The notes under the pieces: generated by a model | The model's database searches: none | What the model was told of the DNA's origin: nothing | The model's input: the letters and a program-made list of their open reading frames with translations, nothing else | Translations under genes and position numbers: made by a program | Assembly: GCA_902791885.1 (NCBI GenBank) | Contig: CADAXO010000020.1 | Location: 1 to 19,220, forward strand | Length of the DNA stretch: 19,220 bases | Origin: Oscillospiraceae bacterium | GTDB taxonomy: Bacteria > Bacillota_A > Clostridia > Saccharofermentanales > Saccharofermentanaceae | Reading direction: 5' to 3' | Shown: piece by piece, positions 7,746-15,023 of the stretch | How the letters are laid out: the number at the start of each line of letters is the position of its first letter | Position numbering within the stretch: position 1 is the first letter of the stretch

Positions 7746-10033
7746 GCAACGACAAGAAAGAATCCGCAATCTCTTCGATTCTCGATATTATCGGTAACAG
7801 ATACTTTATCTTAGGCCTGATATTCTGCGTATTCGGTGCTGTCATTTTGTATATGACGGCTGCTTTGCAGTTCTCAGGTTATCAGAGGACTATCTCCGCA
7901 TCATCAGAGGGTGTATCGAGACAGTATACCGTAACGGCCCCCAGAGGCGACATAATCGATGCCAACGGTATTGTTCTTGCAACATCCCAGGAAGTCAATA
8001 CGGTTATGATCTCCAACGCTTATATGGAAGATGAAGATCTTAATGCCATGTGCCTGGAATTAAGCTATCTTTTCGACGAGTATAACTGCATAAGCGAGTC
8101 TGAACTCGATGAATACTTTGCTACCGAGCCTTTCAGATTCCTTAAGGATGAGACAGCTATCAGACTTTGGCAGACAGACCATAACCTTTTTGATCTCGAG
8201 GATTATTCCGAAGGAATCATTGTCACGTATTCTGATAATTACGTTAAGACAGATCCGCAGGTTTTCTATCTGTTCTTAAGACAGTTCTTTGATATCGATA
8301 CGAATTATTCCGAAGAAGAGGCATACAGGATCATAAGGATCAGATTCCAGATCTTTAAGGATAACTGGTCATTCCTCACGGGTACGCCCGTCGAGATCGC
8401 TACCAATGTGCCTGATGAGCTTGTTACGATACTTAATGAGCAAAACTACCATTATATGGGAGTCATCACGACCAAGACTTACAGAAGGACATATACTCCG
8501 GCAGCCCAGTTATCGAGCCATGTCGTAGGATACGTAGGAAGGATCTCACAGGAGTCCTTAACACAGCTCGCGCCTTACGGCTATGCGAACAGCGACCTTG
8601 TCGGTCAGTCCGGCGTTGAGTCCCAGATGGAAAGATATCTTCACGGCTATTCAGGTATCTCGACATATAACACATGGACGACAGAGGGACAGGAAGGTGT
8701 ATTCTTCCCGTCTGATTACGGTATGCCTGCCCAAAGAGGCGCAACTGTTCAGCTTACGATAGATACCGATCTTCAAAGAGTGGGAATCGAAGCTCTTAAG
8801 ACGTATATCGAAGATGCCATGAATGCCGAGATTATTGAACAGACGGGATATAAGACCGCTAATGCCGGAGCTTTCGTCGTTATGGATGTTAACTCCGGTG
8901 CTGTCCTTGCCATGGGTTCTTATCCGAACTTCGACCCTAATGACTTCGTTCTCTCGATGTACGGAGATGAGAGGGCAGAGGAGCAGCTCGAATACTATCT
9001 CGGCCTCGGTGAGTATGAGGATATTACTGCCGAGGACATGCCTTTGTGGAACAGAGCCATCATGTCCCAGTATGCTCCGGGTTCAACATTTAAGATGTGT
9101 ACGGCTCTGGCGGCTCTCGAGACCGGCGTTATCTCTCCGGGATCTACCTGGTATTCATGTGATTCGCCTATAGATATCGGCGGTTGGACATTCCGCTGCC
9201 TCGAGTTTGCTGACGGCGGTCACGGACCGCTCGACCTTAACGGCGCCATGGCTACATCATGTAATATCTACTTCATGAGACTCGGTGTTGATACGGGTAT
9301 CGATAATATCGATTCTATGGGTGAAAGACTTGGGCTTGGCGAGTATACGGGTATCGATCTTCCGGGTGAGATCAGAGGTATCAGAGCGAGCCGTGAGACT
9401 AAGATACTTCTTCACGAATATGAATACGACCGTACATGGTTCCCTGCCGATACTGCCCAGTCAGCCATCGGACAGTTTGATAACTGCTTTACGATCATGC
9501 AGCTTTGCCGTTATACGGCGGGAATAGCCACCAACCGTCTCGTAACACCGTATGTTATAGATAATGTAACCTCGGATGACGGTACGATCCTTTATGAAGG
9601 ACAGACCCAGTCTATACCGCTTGATATAAGCGAAGAGAATATCGAAGCCGTAAGATATGCTATGCGCTGCGTTGTTACCGGTACCTCGACATGGCCCGGA
9701 ACTGCACAGGATATCTTTAACAACTTCCCGATAGATGTTGTCTGTAAGACGGGAACGGCTGAGACGGGTTATGAGGAGATACGTAAAGAGTATTCGAACG
9801 GTTTATTCGTGTGTTATGCTCCTGCCGAAGATCCCCAGATCGCGATCGCTCTTGTTGTAGAAAGAGGTGAGTGGGGAGCATCTACTGCCGTAATCGCTCA
9901 GAAACTTCTTTCCGCTTATTTTGATGTTGCACCGTCAAGAGCTCAGGTAATGCTTGATACTATACCTCTTACGGGCGATGATCTTGATGCTCTTATTGAT
10001 ACGATTCCACAGGAAACAGAGCCTGAAATCTAA
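7730..10033 (+). CDS. mrdA: penicillin-binding protein 2 (peptidoglycan D,D-transpeptidase)
   Basis: This class B PBP cross-links peptidoglycan during lateral-wall growth. The 767-residue product has one N-terminal membrane anchor (about 24-46), a dimerisation domain starting at APRGDIIDANG, and a transpeptidase domain. All three active-site motifs are intact: Ser452-Thr-Phe-Lys455 (acylation serine), Ser510-Cys-Asn512, and Lys673-Thr-Gly675. The dimerisation domain carries a long insertion of Asp/Glu/Tyr-rich sequence (about 100-230), as in many Gram-positive PBP2 proteins. It begins with TTG at 7730, supported by AAAGGGGG (7715-7722) seven bases before; no ATG is placed better. Overlap with mreD by 16 bases ties it to the Mre operon. 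RodA, its usual glycosyltransferase partner, is not adjacent. Confidence 0.95.
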   Translation: MADNVSNDKKESAISSILDIIGNRYFILGLIFCVFGAVILYMTAALQFSGYQRTISASSEGVSRQYTVTAPRGDIIDANGIVLATSQEVNTVMISNAYMEDEDLNAMCLELSYLFDEYNCISESELDEYFATEPFRFLKDETAIRLWQTDHNLFDLEDYSEGIIVTYSDNYVKTDPQVFYLFLRQFFDIDTNYSEEEAYRIIRIRFQIFKDNWSFLTGTPVEIATNVPDELVTILNEQNYHYMGVITTKTYRRTYTPAAQLSSHVVGYVGRISQESLTQLAPYGYANSDLVGQSGVESQMERYLHGYSGISTYNTWTTEGQEGVFFPSDYGMPAQRGATVQLTIDTDLQRVGIEALKTYIEDAMNAEIIEQTGYKTANAGAFVVMDVNSGAVLAMGSYPNFDPNDFVLSMYGDERAEEQLEYYLGLGEYEDITAEDMPLWNRAIMSQYAPGSTFKMCTALAALETGVISPGSTWYSCDSPIDIGGWTFRCLEFADGGHGPLDLNGAMATSCNIYFMRLGVDTGIDNIDSMGERLGLGEYTGIDLPGEIRGIRASRETKILLHEYEYDRTWFPADTAQSAIGQFDNCFTIMQLCRYTAGIATNRLVTPYVIDNVTSDDGTILYEGQTQSIPLDISEENIEAVRYAMRCVVTGTSTWPGTAQDIFNNFPIDVVCKTGTAETGYEEIRKEYSNGLFVCYAPAEDPQIAIALVVERGEWGASTAVIAQKLLSAYFDVAPSRAQVMLDTIPLTGDDLDALIDTIPQETEPEI

Positions 10034-10062
10034 AGAGTTTCTGACAGATTAACAATATATCA

Positions 10063-10112
10063 TTGCTTTTTAGCTTGTTTTTTTATACAATGTCAATAGT
10101 TTTTAATGGAGG
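10063..10112 (+). promoter_or_regulatory. promoter and RBS for the MGS-like / MBL pair
   Basis: In the 88-base gap after mrdA, TTGCTT (10063-10068) and TACAAT (10086-10091) are separated by 17 bp. Each is close to the sigma-A consensus, and they lie in an AT-rich stretch. Transcription would start near 10098, giving a leader of about 24 bases. GGAGG (10108-10112) lies nine bases before ATG 10122. No terminator hairpin is visible after mrdA, so some readthrough is possible. Confidence 0.5.
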
Positions 10113-10121
10113 AATTTTGTA

Positions 10122-10529
10122 ATGAAGATCGTTCTGATGGCTGACAACCGTAAAACCGAGCTTCTCGTAAATTTCTGCATTGCTTATAAGACTTTACTCA
10201 CAAAACATCAGCTGATTTCCGTTTACAGTACTGCTAAGTACCTGAAGTCTGCTGTCGGTATTGAAGTATCAGGACTCAATGTAGATTACTTAGGCGGTAT
10301 CGAGCAATTGGCTTCGAGAGCGGAGTTCGATGAGATCGACTGCGTTATTTATTTAAGGGATGCAGCTGCCACTGATGTGGAATCCGCACCTACCGATCTT
10401 CTTAAGACCTGTGATAAGAACAATATTCCTTATGCTACAAATCTCGCTACTGCCGAGATCCTTATACTTGCAGTTGACAGAGGAGATCTCGATTACAGAA
10501 GCTGGCTTAAGGATTCCAAGGTCTCCTGA
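10122..10529 (+). CDS. methylglyoxal synthase-like protein, probably catalytically inactive
   Basis: The 135-residue product aligns by eye along its whole length with methylglyoxal synthase (MgsA), which turns dihydroxyacetone phosphate into methylglyoxal. Shared landmarks are the first strand, KTLLTKHQL, a GGxxQ turn at 58-62, IDCVIYLRD (73-80) and the very characteristic NIPYATNLATAE (101-112). Most of the chemistry is gone, however (E. coli numbering in brackets). His19 is Asp8, the TGTT phosphate loop [45-48] is VYST, Ser65-Gly66 is Val-Asp, the catalytic Asp71 is Ile60, His98 is Glu87 and Asp101 is Pro90. Only Asp91 remains, as Asp80. It is therefore likely a ligand-binding or regulatory MGS-fold protein, or an enzyme with another substrate. 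The TGA overlaps the next ATG by one base. Confidence 0.75.
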   Translation: MKIVLMADNRKTELLVNFCIAYKTLLTKHQLISVYSTAKYLKSAVGIEVSGLNVDYLGGIEQLASRAEFDEIDCVIYLRDAAATDVESAPTDLLKTCDKNNIPYATNLATAEILILAVDRGDLDYRSWLKDSKVS

Positions 10530-11137
10530 TGAAGGTTGATATTTATCCTAACGGTCCTTTAGGGTCAAATATGTACATTATCAACACCGATTTCGGGTGT
10601 TTTCTTATCGATCCTTCAGTTGATCCCGATAAAGTGCCTATCGATGTGCGTCCGTATAAGATCGACGCTATTCTCATGACACACGGCCATTTCGACCATA
10701 TTAATGCCGTCGATGAATGGAAGTGGATCTACAAGGATTCTCCGATCTTTCTTGCAGAAGAAGATCAGGTAATGCTTAAAGATTCGGCGAAGAACGGATC
10801 CGGTATGTTTTCTGAACTTCGTACTTATACTTCCACAGCTTATGATGTGGATAAGCTTAAGTTTGACGGTATTACCGTGATCAAGACCCCGGGACATTCC
10901 ATGGGAAGCGTATGCTACCTTTTCGAAGAGGGCGAAGATAAAGTGCTTTTCAGCGGAGATACTGTTTTCGAAGGTTCTGTCGGAAGGACCGACCTTTACG
11001 GAGGAAGCAGCAGAGCACTTATGAATTCGCTGAAGCTTCTTAAGGATATTCCGGCTTCTACTGACATTTATCCCGGCCACGGACCTGCTACTACTATGAA
11101 AGAGGAGCTCACATTTAATCCCTTCTTTAATTTCTAA
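10529..11137 (+). CDS. glyoxalase II-like metallo-beta-lactamase fold hydrolase
   Basis: The 202-residue product has the complete two-metal site of the hydroxyacylglutathione hydrolase-like branch: THGHFDH at 51-57 (His52, His54, Asp56, His57), His123 in TPGHSMGS, bridging Asp144 in FSGDTVF, and His184 in YPGHGP. The short length, without the C-terminal glutathione-binding domain of classical GloB, places it with YcbL/small thioesterase-like members. These hydrolyse thioesters or are orphans. GRTDLYGGS is typical of this branch. The start overlaps the stop of the MGS-like gene (TGATG), so the two proteins are made together. The pairing hints at methylglyoxal chemistry, but the upstream partner seems inactive and no glyoxalase I is near. 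The fold is certain; the substrate is not. Confidence 0.9.
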   Translation: MKVDIYPNGPLGSNMYIINTDFGCFLIDPSVDPDKVPIDVRPYKIDAILMTHGHFDHINAVDEWKWIYKDSPIFLAEEDQVMLKDSAKNGSGMFSELRTYTSTAYDVDKLKFDGITVIKTPGHSMGSVCYLFEEGEDKVLFSGDTVFEGSVGRTDLYGGSSRALMNSLKLLKDIPASTDIYPGHGPATTMKEELTFNPFFNF

Positions 11138-11145
11138 ATGCGTTG

Positions 11146-11182
11146 TGTTATATTTTTTTAGTTAATGCGCGTTTTAAGGAGG
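11146..11182 (+). promoter_or_regulatory. possible extended -10 promoter and RBS of pheST
   Basis: In the 52-base gap, TG plus one base precedes TATATT (11149-11154), forming an extended -10 with one mismatch and no clear -35. The start would be near 11161, with a leader of about 29 bases. AAGGAGG (11176-11182) is seven bases before ATG 11190. The leader is far too short to hold a T-box. Confidence 0.4.
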
Positions 11183-11189
11183 CTTATTT

Positions 11190-12236
11190 ATGAGCGATCT
11201 TCGGGAAAGTCTTAATCAGACCCGTGAGGAATTCGAGAAAAAGATCAAAGAGATCCAGAGTCTAGCCGATATAGAGAAGATCAGAGTAGAGTACTTTGGT
11301 AAGAAGGGAAAGCTTACCGGCGTTTTGCGCGGTATGGGTAACCTTAAGCCTGAAGAAAGACCTGAAGCAGGACGTATGGTTAATGAAGTCCGTGCGAAGA
11401 TGGAAGAGGCTTTTGCTCAGAATCAGGCAAAGATCAAGGCTTTGGAGAGCTCCTATAAGCTTAAGAAAGAAATCATCGATGTTACTTTGCCCACACATTA
11501 CGAAGGTGCGGGTGCAAGACATCCTCTTAATAATGCGATCAACGAGATCTGCGATATCTTCTTAGGTCTCGGATACAGCATCGGTGAAGGCCCCGAAGTA
11601 GAGTACGATAAGTACAACTTCGAGCTTTTGAGAATCCCTAAGGGACATCCCGCAAGAGATACTCAGGATACGTTCTATATAAGCGACAATATCCTTCTCA
11701 GAACACAGACTTCAGGTATGCAGATCCGTATCATGGAAGAGCTTACCAAGAACGGCGGAAAACCTCCGATCAAGGTAGTCTGCCCGGGTAAGGTATACCG
11801 TCAGGATACACTTGATGCTACACATTCCCCTGTATTCCATCAGATTGAGGGCCTTGTTGTAGATAAGGGCGTTACTATGGGCGACCTTGTAGGTTCCTTA
11901 AGACTTTTTGCCAAGAAACTCTTCGGCGAGAAGACAGAGATCAGATTAAGACCCCATCATTTCCCTTTCACGGAGCCTTCTGTTGAGGTTGACCTTACCT
12001 GCTGGAAGTGCGGCGGCTGCGGATGCAACGTTTGTAAGGGCGAAGGCTGGATCGAGGTTCTCGGTGCAGGTATGGTACATCCGGAAGTACTTGAGAACTG
12101 CGGTATCGATTCTTCTGTATACAGCGGATTCGCTTTCGGTATCGGTGTAGAAAGAACGGCTATGGGAAGATACGGTATTGATGACATCAGACTTCTTTAT
12201 GAGAACGATGTACGTTTCTTAAAGCAGTTCAAGTAA
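11190..12236 (+). CDS. pheS: phenylalanyl-tRNA synthetase alpha subunit
   Basis: PheS is the catalytic half of the (alpha-beta)2 class II synthetase that charges tRNA-Phe. The 348-residue product has an N-terminal helical arm that binds tRNA as a coiled coil (about 1-90). The class II core follows, with HPLNNAINEICDIFLGLGY, GPEVEYDKYNFELLRIPKGHPARD, LLRTQTSGMQIR, motif 2 around VYRQDTLDATHSPVFHQIEG and motif 3 in GFAFGIGVERTAMGRYGIDD. The CWKCGGCGCNVCKGEGW cysteine-rich segment before LGAGMVHPEVL is the usual one for bacterial PheS. AAGGAGG precedes the start. pheT follows after twelve bases in the standard pheST order. Confidence 0.98.
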   Translation: MSDLRESLNQTREEFEKKIKEIQSLADIEKIRVEYFGKKGKLTGVLRGMGNLKPEERPEAGRMVNEVRAKMEEAFAQNQAKIKALESSYKLKKEIIDVTLPTHYEGAGARHPLNNAINEICDIFLGLGYSIGEGPEVEYDKYNFELLRIPKGHPARDTQDTFYISDNILLRTQTSGMQIRIMEELTKNGGKPPIKVVCPGKVYRQDTLDATHSPVFHQIEGLVVDKGVTMGDLVGSLRLFAKKLFGEKTEIRLRPHHFPFTEPSVEVDLTCWKCGGCGCNVCKGEGWIEVLGAGMVHPEVLENCGIDSSVYSGFAFGIGVERTAMGRYGIDDIRLLYENDVRFLKQFK

Positions 12237-12248
12237 GGAGAAAGATTG

Positions 12249-14675
12249 ATGAAAGCACCTGTAATTTGGTTAAAGGATTTTACTGATATTGATGTTTCTG
12301 CCAAGGAATTGGCAGATAAGATGACACTCACCGGTTCCAAGGTTGAGGAAGTTATAGATTATAAGCTTTCCGGCGTTTATGCCGCTAAGATCGTAAGCGT
12401 TGCCGAGCATCCTGATTCCGATCACCTTCATATTCTTAAGGTTGACTTCGGTTCTGATGAATTGGGCCACGATGTTCAGATCGTATGCGGAGCACCCAAT
12501 GTTTATGAGGGTATGCTCTGTCCTGTCGCTGCAGTAGGAGCAGTTCTTCCCGAGATCACCATTAAGAAGGGCAAGATCAGAGGCGTTGAGAGCTTCGGTA
12601 TGTGCTGCTCAGGCGAAGAGCTCGGAGCTATAGCTAACGGCAAGCCCGGCGCTGACGAGTACGGTCTTTGGGACTTAAGCAAGCTCCCCGAGCCTCCGGC
12701 ACTCGGAACAGACCTTCGTGAATTCCTTAAGGTTGATGCTCTTATCACGATCGACTTCGAGATCACATCCAACAGACCTGACTGCTTCTCTGTTGAAGGA
12801 TTGGGCCGTGAGGCTGCAGTTTCACTCGGCAAGCCTTTCCGACCTGTTGATTCCAGGTTAAAGCTTGAGGGTTCTTTGAATTCTGAAGATGTTGCCAAGG
12901 TAGAGATCCTTGCACCCGATCTTTGCTACCGTTACTGCTCAAGAACGGTAGAAGACGTTACTATCGGACCTTCTCCCGAGTGGCTTGCCCAAAAGCTTGT
13001 AGCTGCAGGCATGAGACCCATCAACAATATCGTTGATATCACAAACTATGTCTGCCTCGAATTAGGTCAGCCTATGCACGCTTTCGATCTTGATTATCTT
13101 AAGAATAATCACATTATCGTAAGAACTGCTGAGGACGGTGAGAAGACTGTTACTTTGGACGGCAATGAGCACATTCTTGATAAGGATATGCTTGTTATCG
13201 CTGATGAGGAGAAGGTCTGTGCCATCGCAGGTGTAATGGGAGGCGAGAACTCCGAAGTTCTTCCTACAACGAAAAGCATTCTTTTCGAGTCGGCTACATT
13301 CAATGCCGTAAGCGTAAGAAAAACTGCTATCAGAAACGGACTTCGTACAGAAGCTTCCTCAAGATACGAGAAGGGACTTGATCCCGAGAATGCTTTAAGA
13401 GCACTCGACCGTGCCTGCGAGCTTGTTGAGCTTCTCGGCTGCGGTAAGGTAAGTAAGGGCCTGATCGATGTTTACCCTACAAAGCGCCCTGCGAAGAAGA
13501 TCGAGTTCAGACCAGATTGGATCAATAACTTCATCGGAATCAATGCAACTGAGGACTTCATGAGAAAGACTCTTGCCGATCTCGGCTGCAGCTTCGAGAA
13601 GGATGGCGAAAAGGAGATGATCGTACCTCCGACTTTCCGTCCTGACCTTGAGGGAGAAGCTGATATCGCTGAGGAGATCGCAAGATTCTTCGGTTATAAC
13701 AACATCGAGCCCACACTTCTTTCAGGTAAGGAGACAACTCTCGGCGGAAGAACACGTGAGCAGAATCTTGCTGAGAAGATCAGAAATACGCTTGTTAACT
13801 GCGGTTTCTATGAAGCTATCACATATTCTTTTGAGAGCCCTTCCGATCTTGATCTTCTCAAGGTATCCGAAGACAGTTCTTTAAGAAGACAGGTTAAGAT
13901 CTCTAATCCTTTGGGTGACGATTCTTCCGTAATGAGATCAACAATGCTTCCTTCGATGCTTCGAATCGCTGCAAGAAACTCCAACAGAGGTGTTCCTTCC
14001 GCGAAGGTATTCGAGCTTGCTTATGTTTATATCCCTGATGAGGATCCCGCTTTGCTCCCTGAGGAAAGACCTATGGTAAGCGGCTTCTACTATGATAACG
14101 CCGTAGGTGACAGTGCAGGTATCTTCTATCATGTAAGAGGAATCATCGAGGAATTGGGCAAGGTTCTTGATATCAAGTCTTTGAACTTCGAGCCTTTGAC
14201 AGACAATCCTTCATTCCATCCGGGAAGAACTGCCAAGATCATCGTTAACAATAAGCAGTGCGGTGTTATCGGTATTATCCACCCCGAAGTCGCCGATGCT
14301 TTCGAGGCTCCTGAGAAGGCCTGCTTCTTCGAATTCGAAGCAAATGCATTCATCAATGCAGCTAAGACGGAAAGAGTTTATAAGCAGATCCCTAAGTTCC
14401 CCGGAATCTCCAGAGATATTGCTATCGTCGTTAATAAGGAAGCAGCTGTAGGAGATATCTTGAGAACATGTAAGTCCGCAGGCGGCAAACTTCTTAAGGA
14501 AGTTGAATTCTTCGACGTTTATGAAGACAGCAAGCTCGGCGAAGGCAAGAAGTCTGTAGCTATATCCCTTATCTTCAGAGATGACGGCAGAACACTTGCA
14601 GATACTGACATTAAGGGACCTTACGACACTATTATCGCCAAGCTCGAGAAAACATACGATGCACACCTGAGATAA
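12249..14675 (+). CDS. pheT: phenylalanyl-tRNA synthetase beta subunit
   Basis: PheT supplies tRNA recognition and editing to the synthetase. The 808-residue product shows the complete domain order. First comes an N-terminal segment, then an EMAP/tRNA-binding OB fold (about 40-150, HPDSDHLHILKVDFG, IVCGAPNV). B3/B4 editing region sequence follows (RPDCFSVEGLGREAA, NNIVDITNYVCLELGQPMHA, GVMGG), then B5 (TFRPDLEGEADIAEEIARFFGY) and a catalytic-like domain (SNPLGDDSSVMRSTMLPSML). It ends in an FDX-ACB anticodon-binding domain (KFPGISRDIAIVV to the end). ATG 12249 is preferred over the adjacent in-frame TTG 12246; AAGGAG (12235-12240) is eight bases before it. The stop at 14675 is three bases before the repeat array that controls or borders the next unit. 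Confidence 0.98.
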   Translation: MKAPVIWLKDFTDIDVSAKELADKMTLTGSKVEEVIDYKLSGVYAAKIVSVAEHPDSDHLHILKVDFGSDELGHDVQIVCGAPNVYEGMLCPVAAVGAVLPEITIKKGKIRGVESFGMCCSGEELGAIANGKPGADEYGLWDLSKLPEPPALGTDLREFLKVDALITIDFEITSNRPDCFSVEGLGREAAVSLGKPFRPVDSRLKLEGSLNSEDVAKVEILAPDLCYRYCSRTVEDVTIGPSPEWLAQKLVAAGMRPINNIVDITNYVCLELGQPMHAFDLDYLKNNHIIVRTAEDGEKTVTLDGNEHILDKDMLVIADEEKVCAIAGVMGGENSEVLPTTKSILFESATFNAVSVRKTAIRNGLRTEASSRYEKGLDPENALRALDRACELVELLGCGKVSKGLIDVYPTKRPAKKIEFRPDWINNFIGINATEDFMRKTLADLGCSFEKDGEKEMIVPPTFRPDLEGEADIAEEIARFFGYNNIEPTLLSGKETTLGGRTREQNLAEKIRNTLVNCGFYEAITYSFESPSDLDLLKVSEDSSLRRQVKISNPLGDDSSVMRSTMLPSMLRIAARNSNRGVPSAKVFELAYVYIPDEDPALLPEERPMVSGFYYDNAVGDSAGIFYHVRGIIEELGKVLDIKSLNFEPLTDNPSFHPGRTAKIIVNNKQCGVIGIIHPEVADAFEAPEKACFFEFEANAFINAAKTERVYKQIPKFPGISRDIAIVVNKEAAVGDILRTCKSAGGKLLKEVEFFDVYEDSKLGEGKKSVAISLIFRDDGRTLADTDIKGPYDTIIAKLEKTYDAHLR

Positions 14676-14677
14676 CT

Positions 14678-14717
14678 TTGTCGAAAATTGTCGATTTTTG
14701 TTATCAATTGTCGGTAA
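14678..14717 (+). repeat. four 10-bp phased TTGT direct repeats, Spo0A-box-like
   Basis: Four tandem 10-bp units begin at 14678, 14688, 14698 and 14708. Three open with TTGTCG, while the third is TTGTTA. Spacing is exactly one helical turn, so all copies face the same side of DNA. The first unit contains TGTCGAA (14679-14685), identical to the core of the Bacillus/Clostridium Spo0A box. The second has TGTCGAT and the fourth TGTCGGT. The array starts three bases after pheT and runs straight into possible -10 hexamers. It has the layout of a tandem response-regulator site. Assignment to Spo0A is an inference from the core match alone. Confidence 0.65.
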
Positions 14718-14723
14718 TATAGT
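14715..14723 (+). promoter_or_regulatory. possible activator-dependent -10 for the pilin-like operon
   Basis: TAATAT (14715-14720) and the overlapping TATAGT (14718-14723) directly follow the repeat array. No -35 lies at 16-18 bp. The nearest TTG hexamer, TTGTCG at 14688-14693, is 21 bp from TAATAT. Spacing of about 21-22 bp is known at Spo0A-activated sigma-A promoters such as spoIIE and spoIIG of Bacillus subtilis. Transcription would start near 14727, so the mRNA would begin almost exactly with the hairpin at 14729. Confidence 0.35.
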
Positions 14724-14728
14724 ACCCC

Positions 14729-14774
14729 AAACCCCTGTATCCTTTAGGTAAGACTAAGGAATACGGGGGTTTTT
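14729..14774 (+). terminator. strong hairpin with T-tract: pheST terminator and leader of next gene
   Basis: The left arm (14729-14747) and right arm (14754-14772) pair in 18 of 19 positions, with one C-A mismatch and two G-U pairs, around a 6-base loop. The top is CTTTAG/CTAAGG and the base is AAACCCC/GGGGGTTT, followed by TTTTT (14770-14774). This is a good Rho-independent terminator for pheST. The next ATG is at 14778, and the only Shine-Dalgarno-like run, GGGGG (14765-14769), lies in the 3' arm. The same element must therefore be read through and opened for that gene to be made. Confidence 0.85.
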
Positions 14775-14777
14775 ATT

Positions 14778-15023
14778 ATGAGTACACTGGAGACATCGAT
14801 AGTCATCACATTTGTTATGCTGGTTCTGTGCGGTCTTATCATTCTTCCCGCGAGGCTTTGCGCAGATACGGTCACGGACTGCAGGCTTGCGATCGAAGAT
14901 GTTAATGAGCCTGACTCCGATACAATGTCGGCAGAAAGACTTAACACATTCCTTACAGGAATCTCTGAAAACTACAGGATCATCTACGGATCCATAGCTG
15001 AGGAGGTTTCTGAAGATGAATAA
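14778..15023 (+). CDS. small pilin-like (TadE/Flp-type) membrane protein
   Basis: The 81-residue product starts MSTLETSIVITFVMLVLCG. A Glu at residue 5 leads into one membrane helix (about 6-27), and a 50-residue acidic outer part follows (TDCRLAIEDVNEPDSD...). The Leu-Glu-Thr-Ser-Ile run aligns with Leu-Glu-Thr-Ala-Ile of the third gene in this cluster. It fits the Glu+5 rule of type IV/Tad pilins and TadE-like pseudopilins. There is no visible prepilin leader: the codons before the ATG lie in the hairpin and contain no usual start codon. The GGGGG at 14765-14769 is eight bases upstream. The end overlaps the next gene by eight bases. The pilin-like reading is an inference from the N-terminus; the body is not recognised. 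Confidence 0.65.
   Translation: MSTLETSIVITFVMLVLCGLIILPARLCADTVTDCRLAIEDVNEPDSDTMSAERLNTFLTGISENYRIIYGSIAEEVSEDE

Noticed and set aside
10034..10121. Riboswitch in the gap before the MGS-like gene
   Set aside because: The gap is 88 bases, AT-rich, without a convincing stem and is explained by a promoter and ribosome binding site.
14211..14666. Minus-strand open frame antisense to the end of pheT
   Set aside because: It is a shadow of the FDX-ACB-encoding part of pheT, with no supporting signals.
14678..14717. CRISPR-like or mobile-element repeats
   Set aside because: The units are only 10 bp with no spacers, no inverted ends and no nearby cas or transposase genes. The layout fits protein binding sites.
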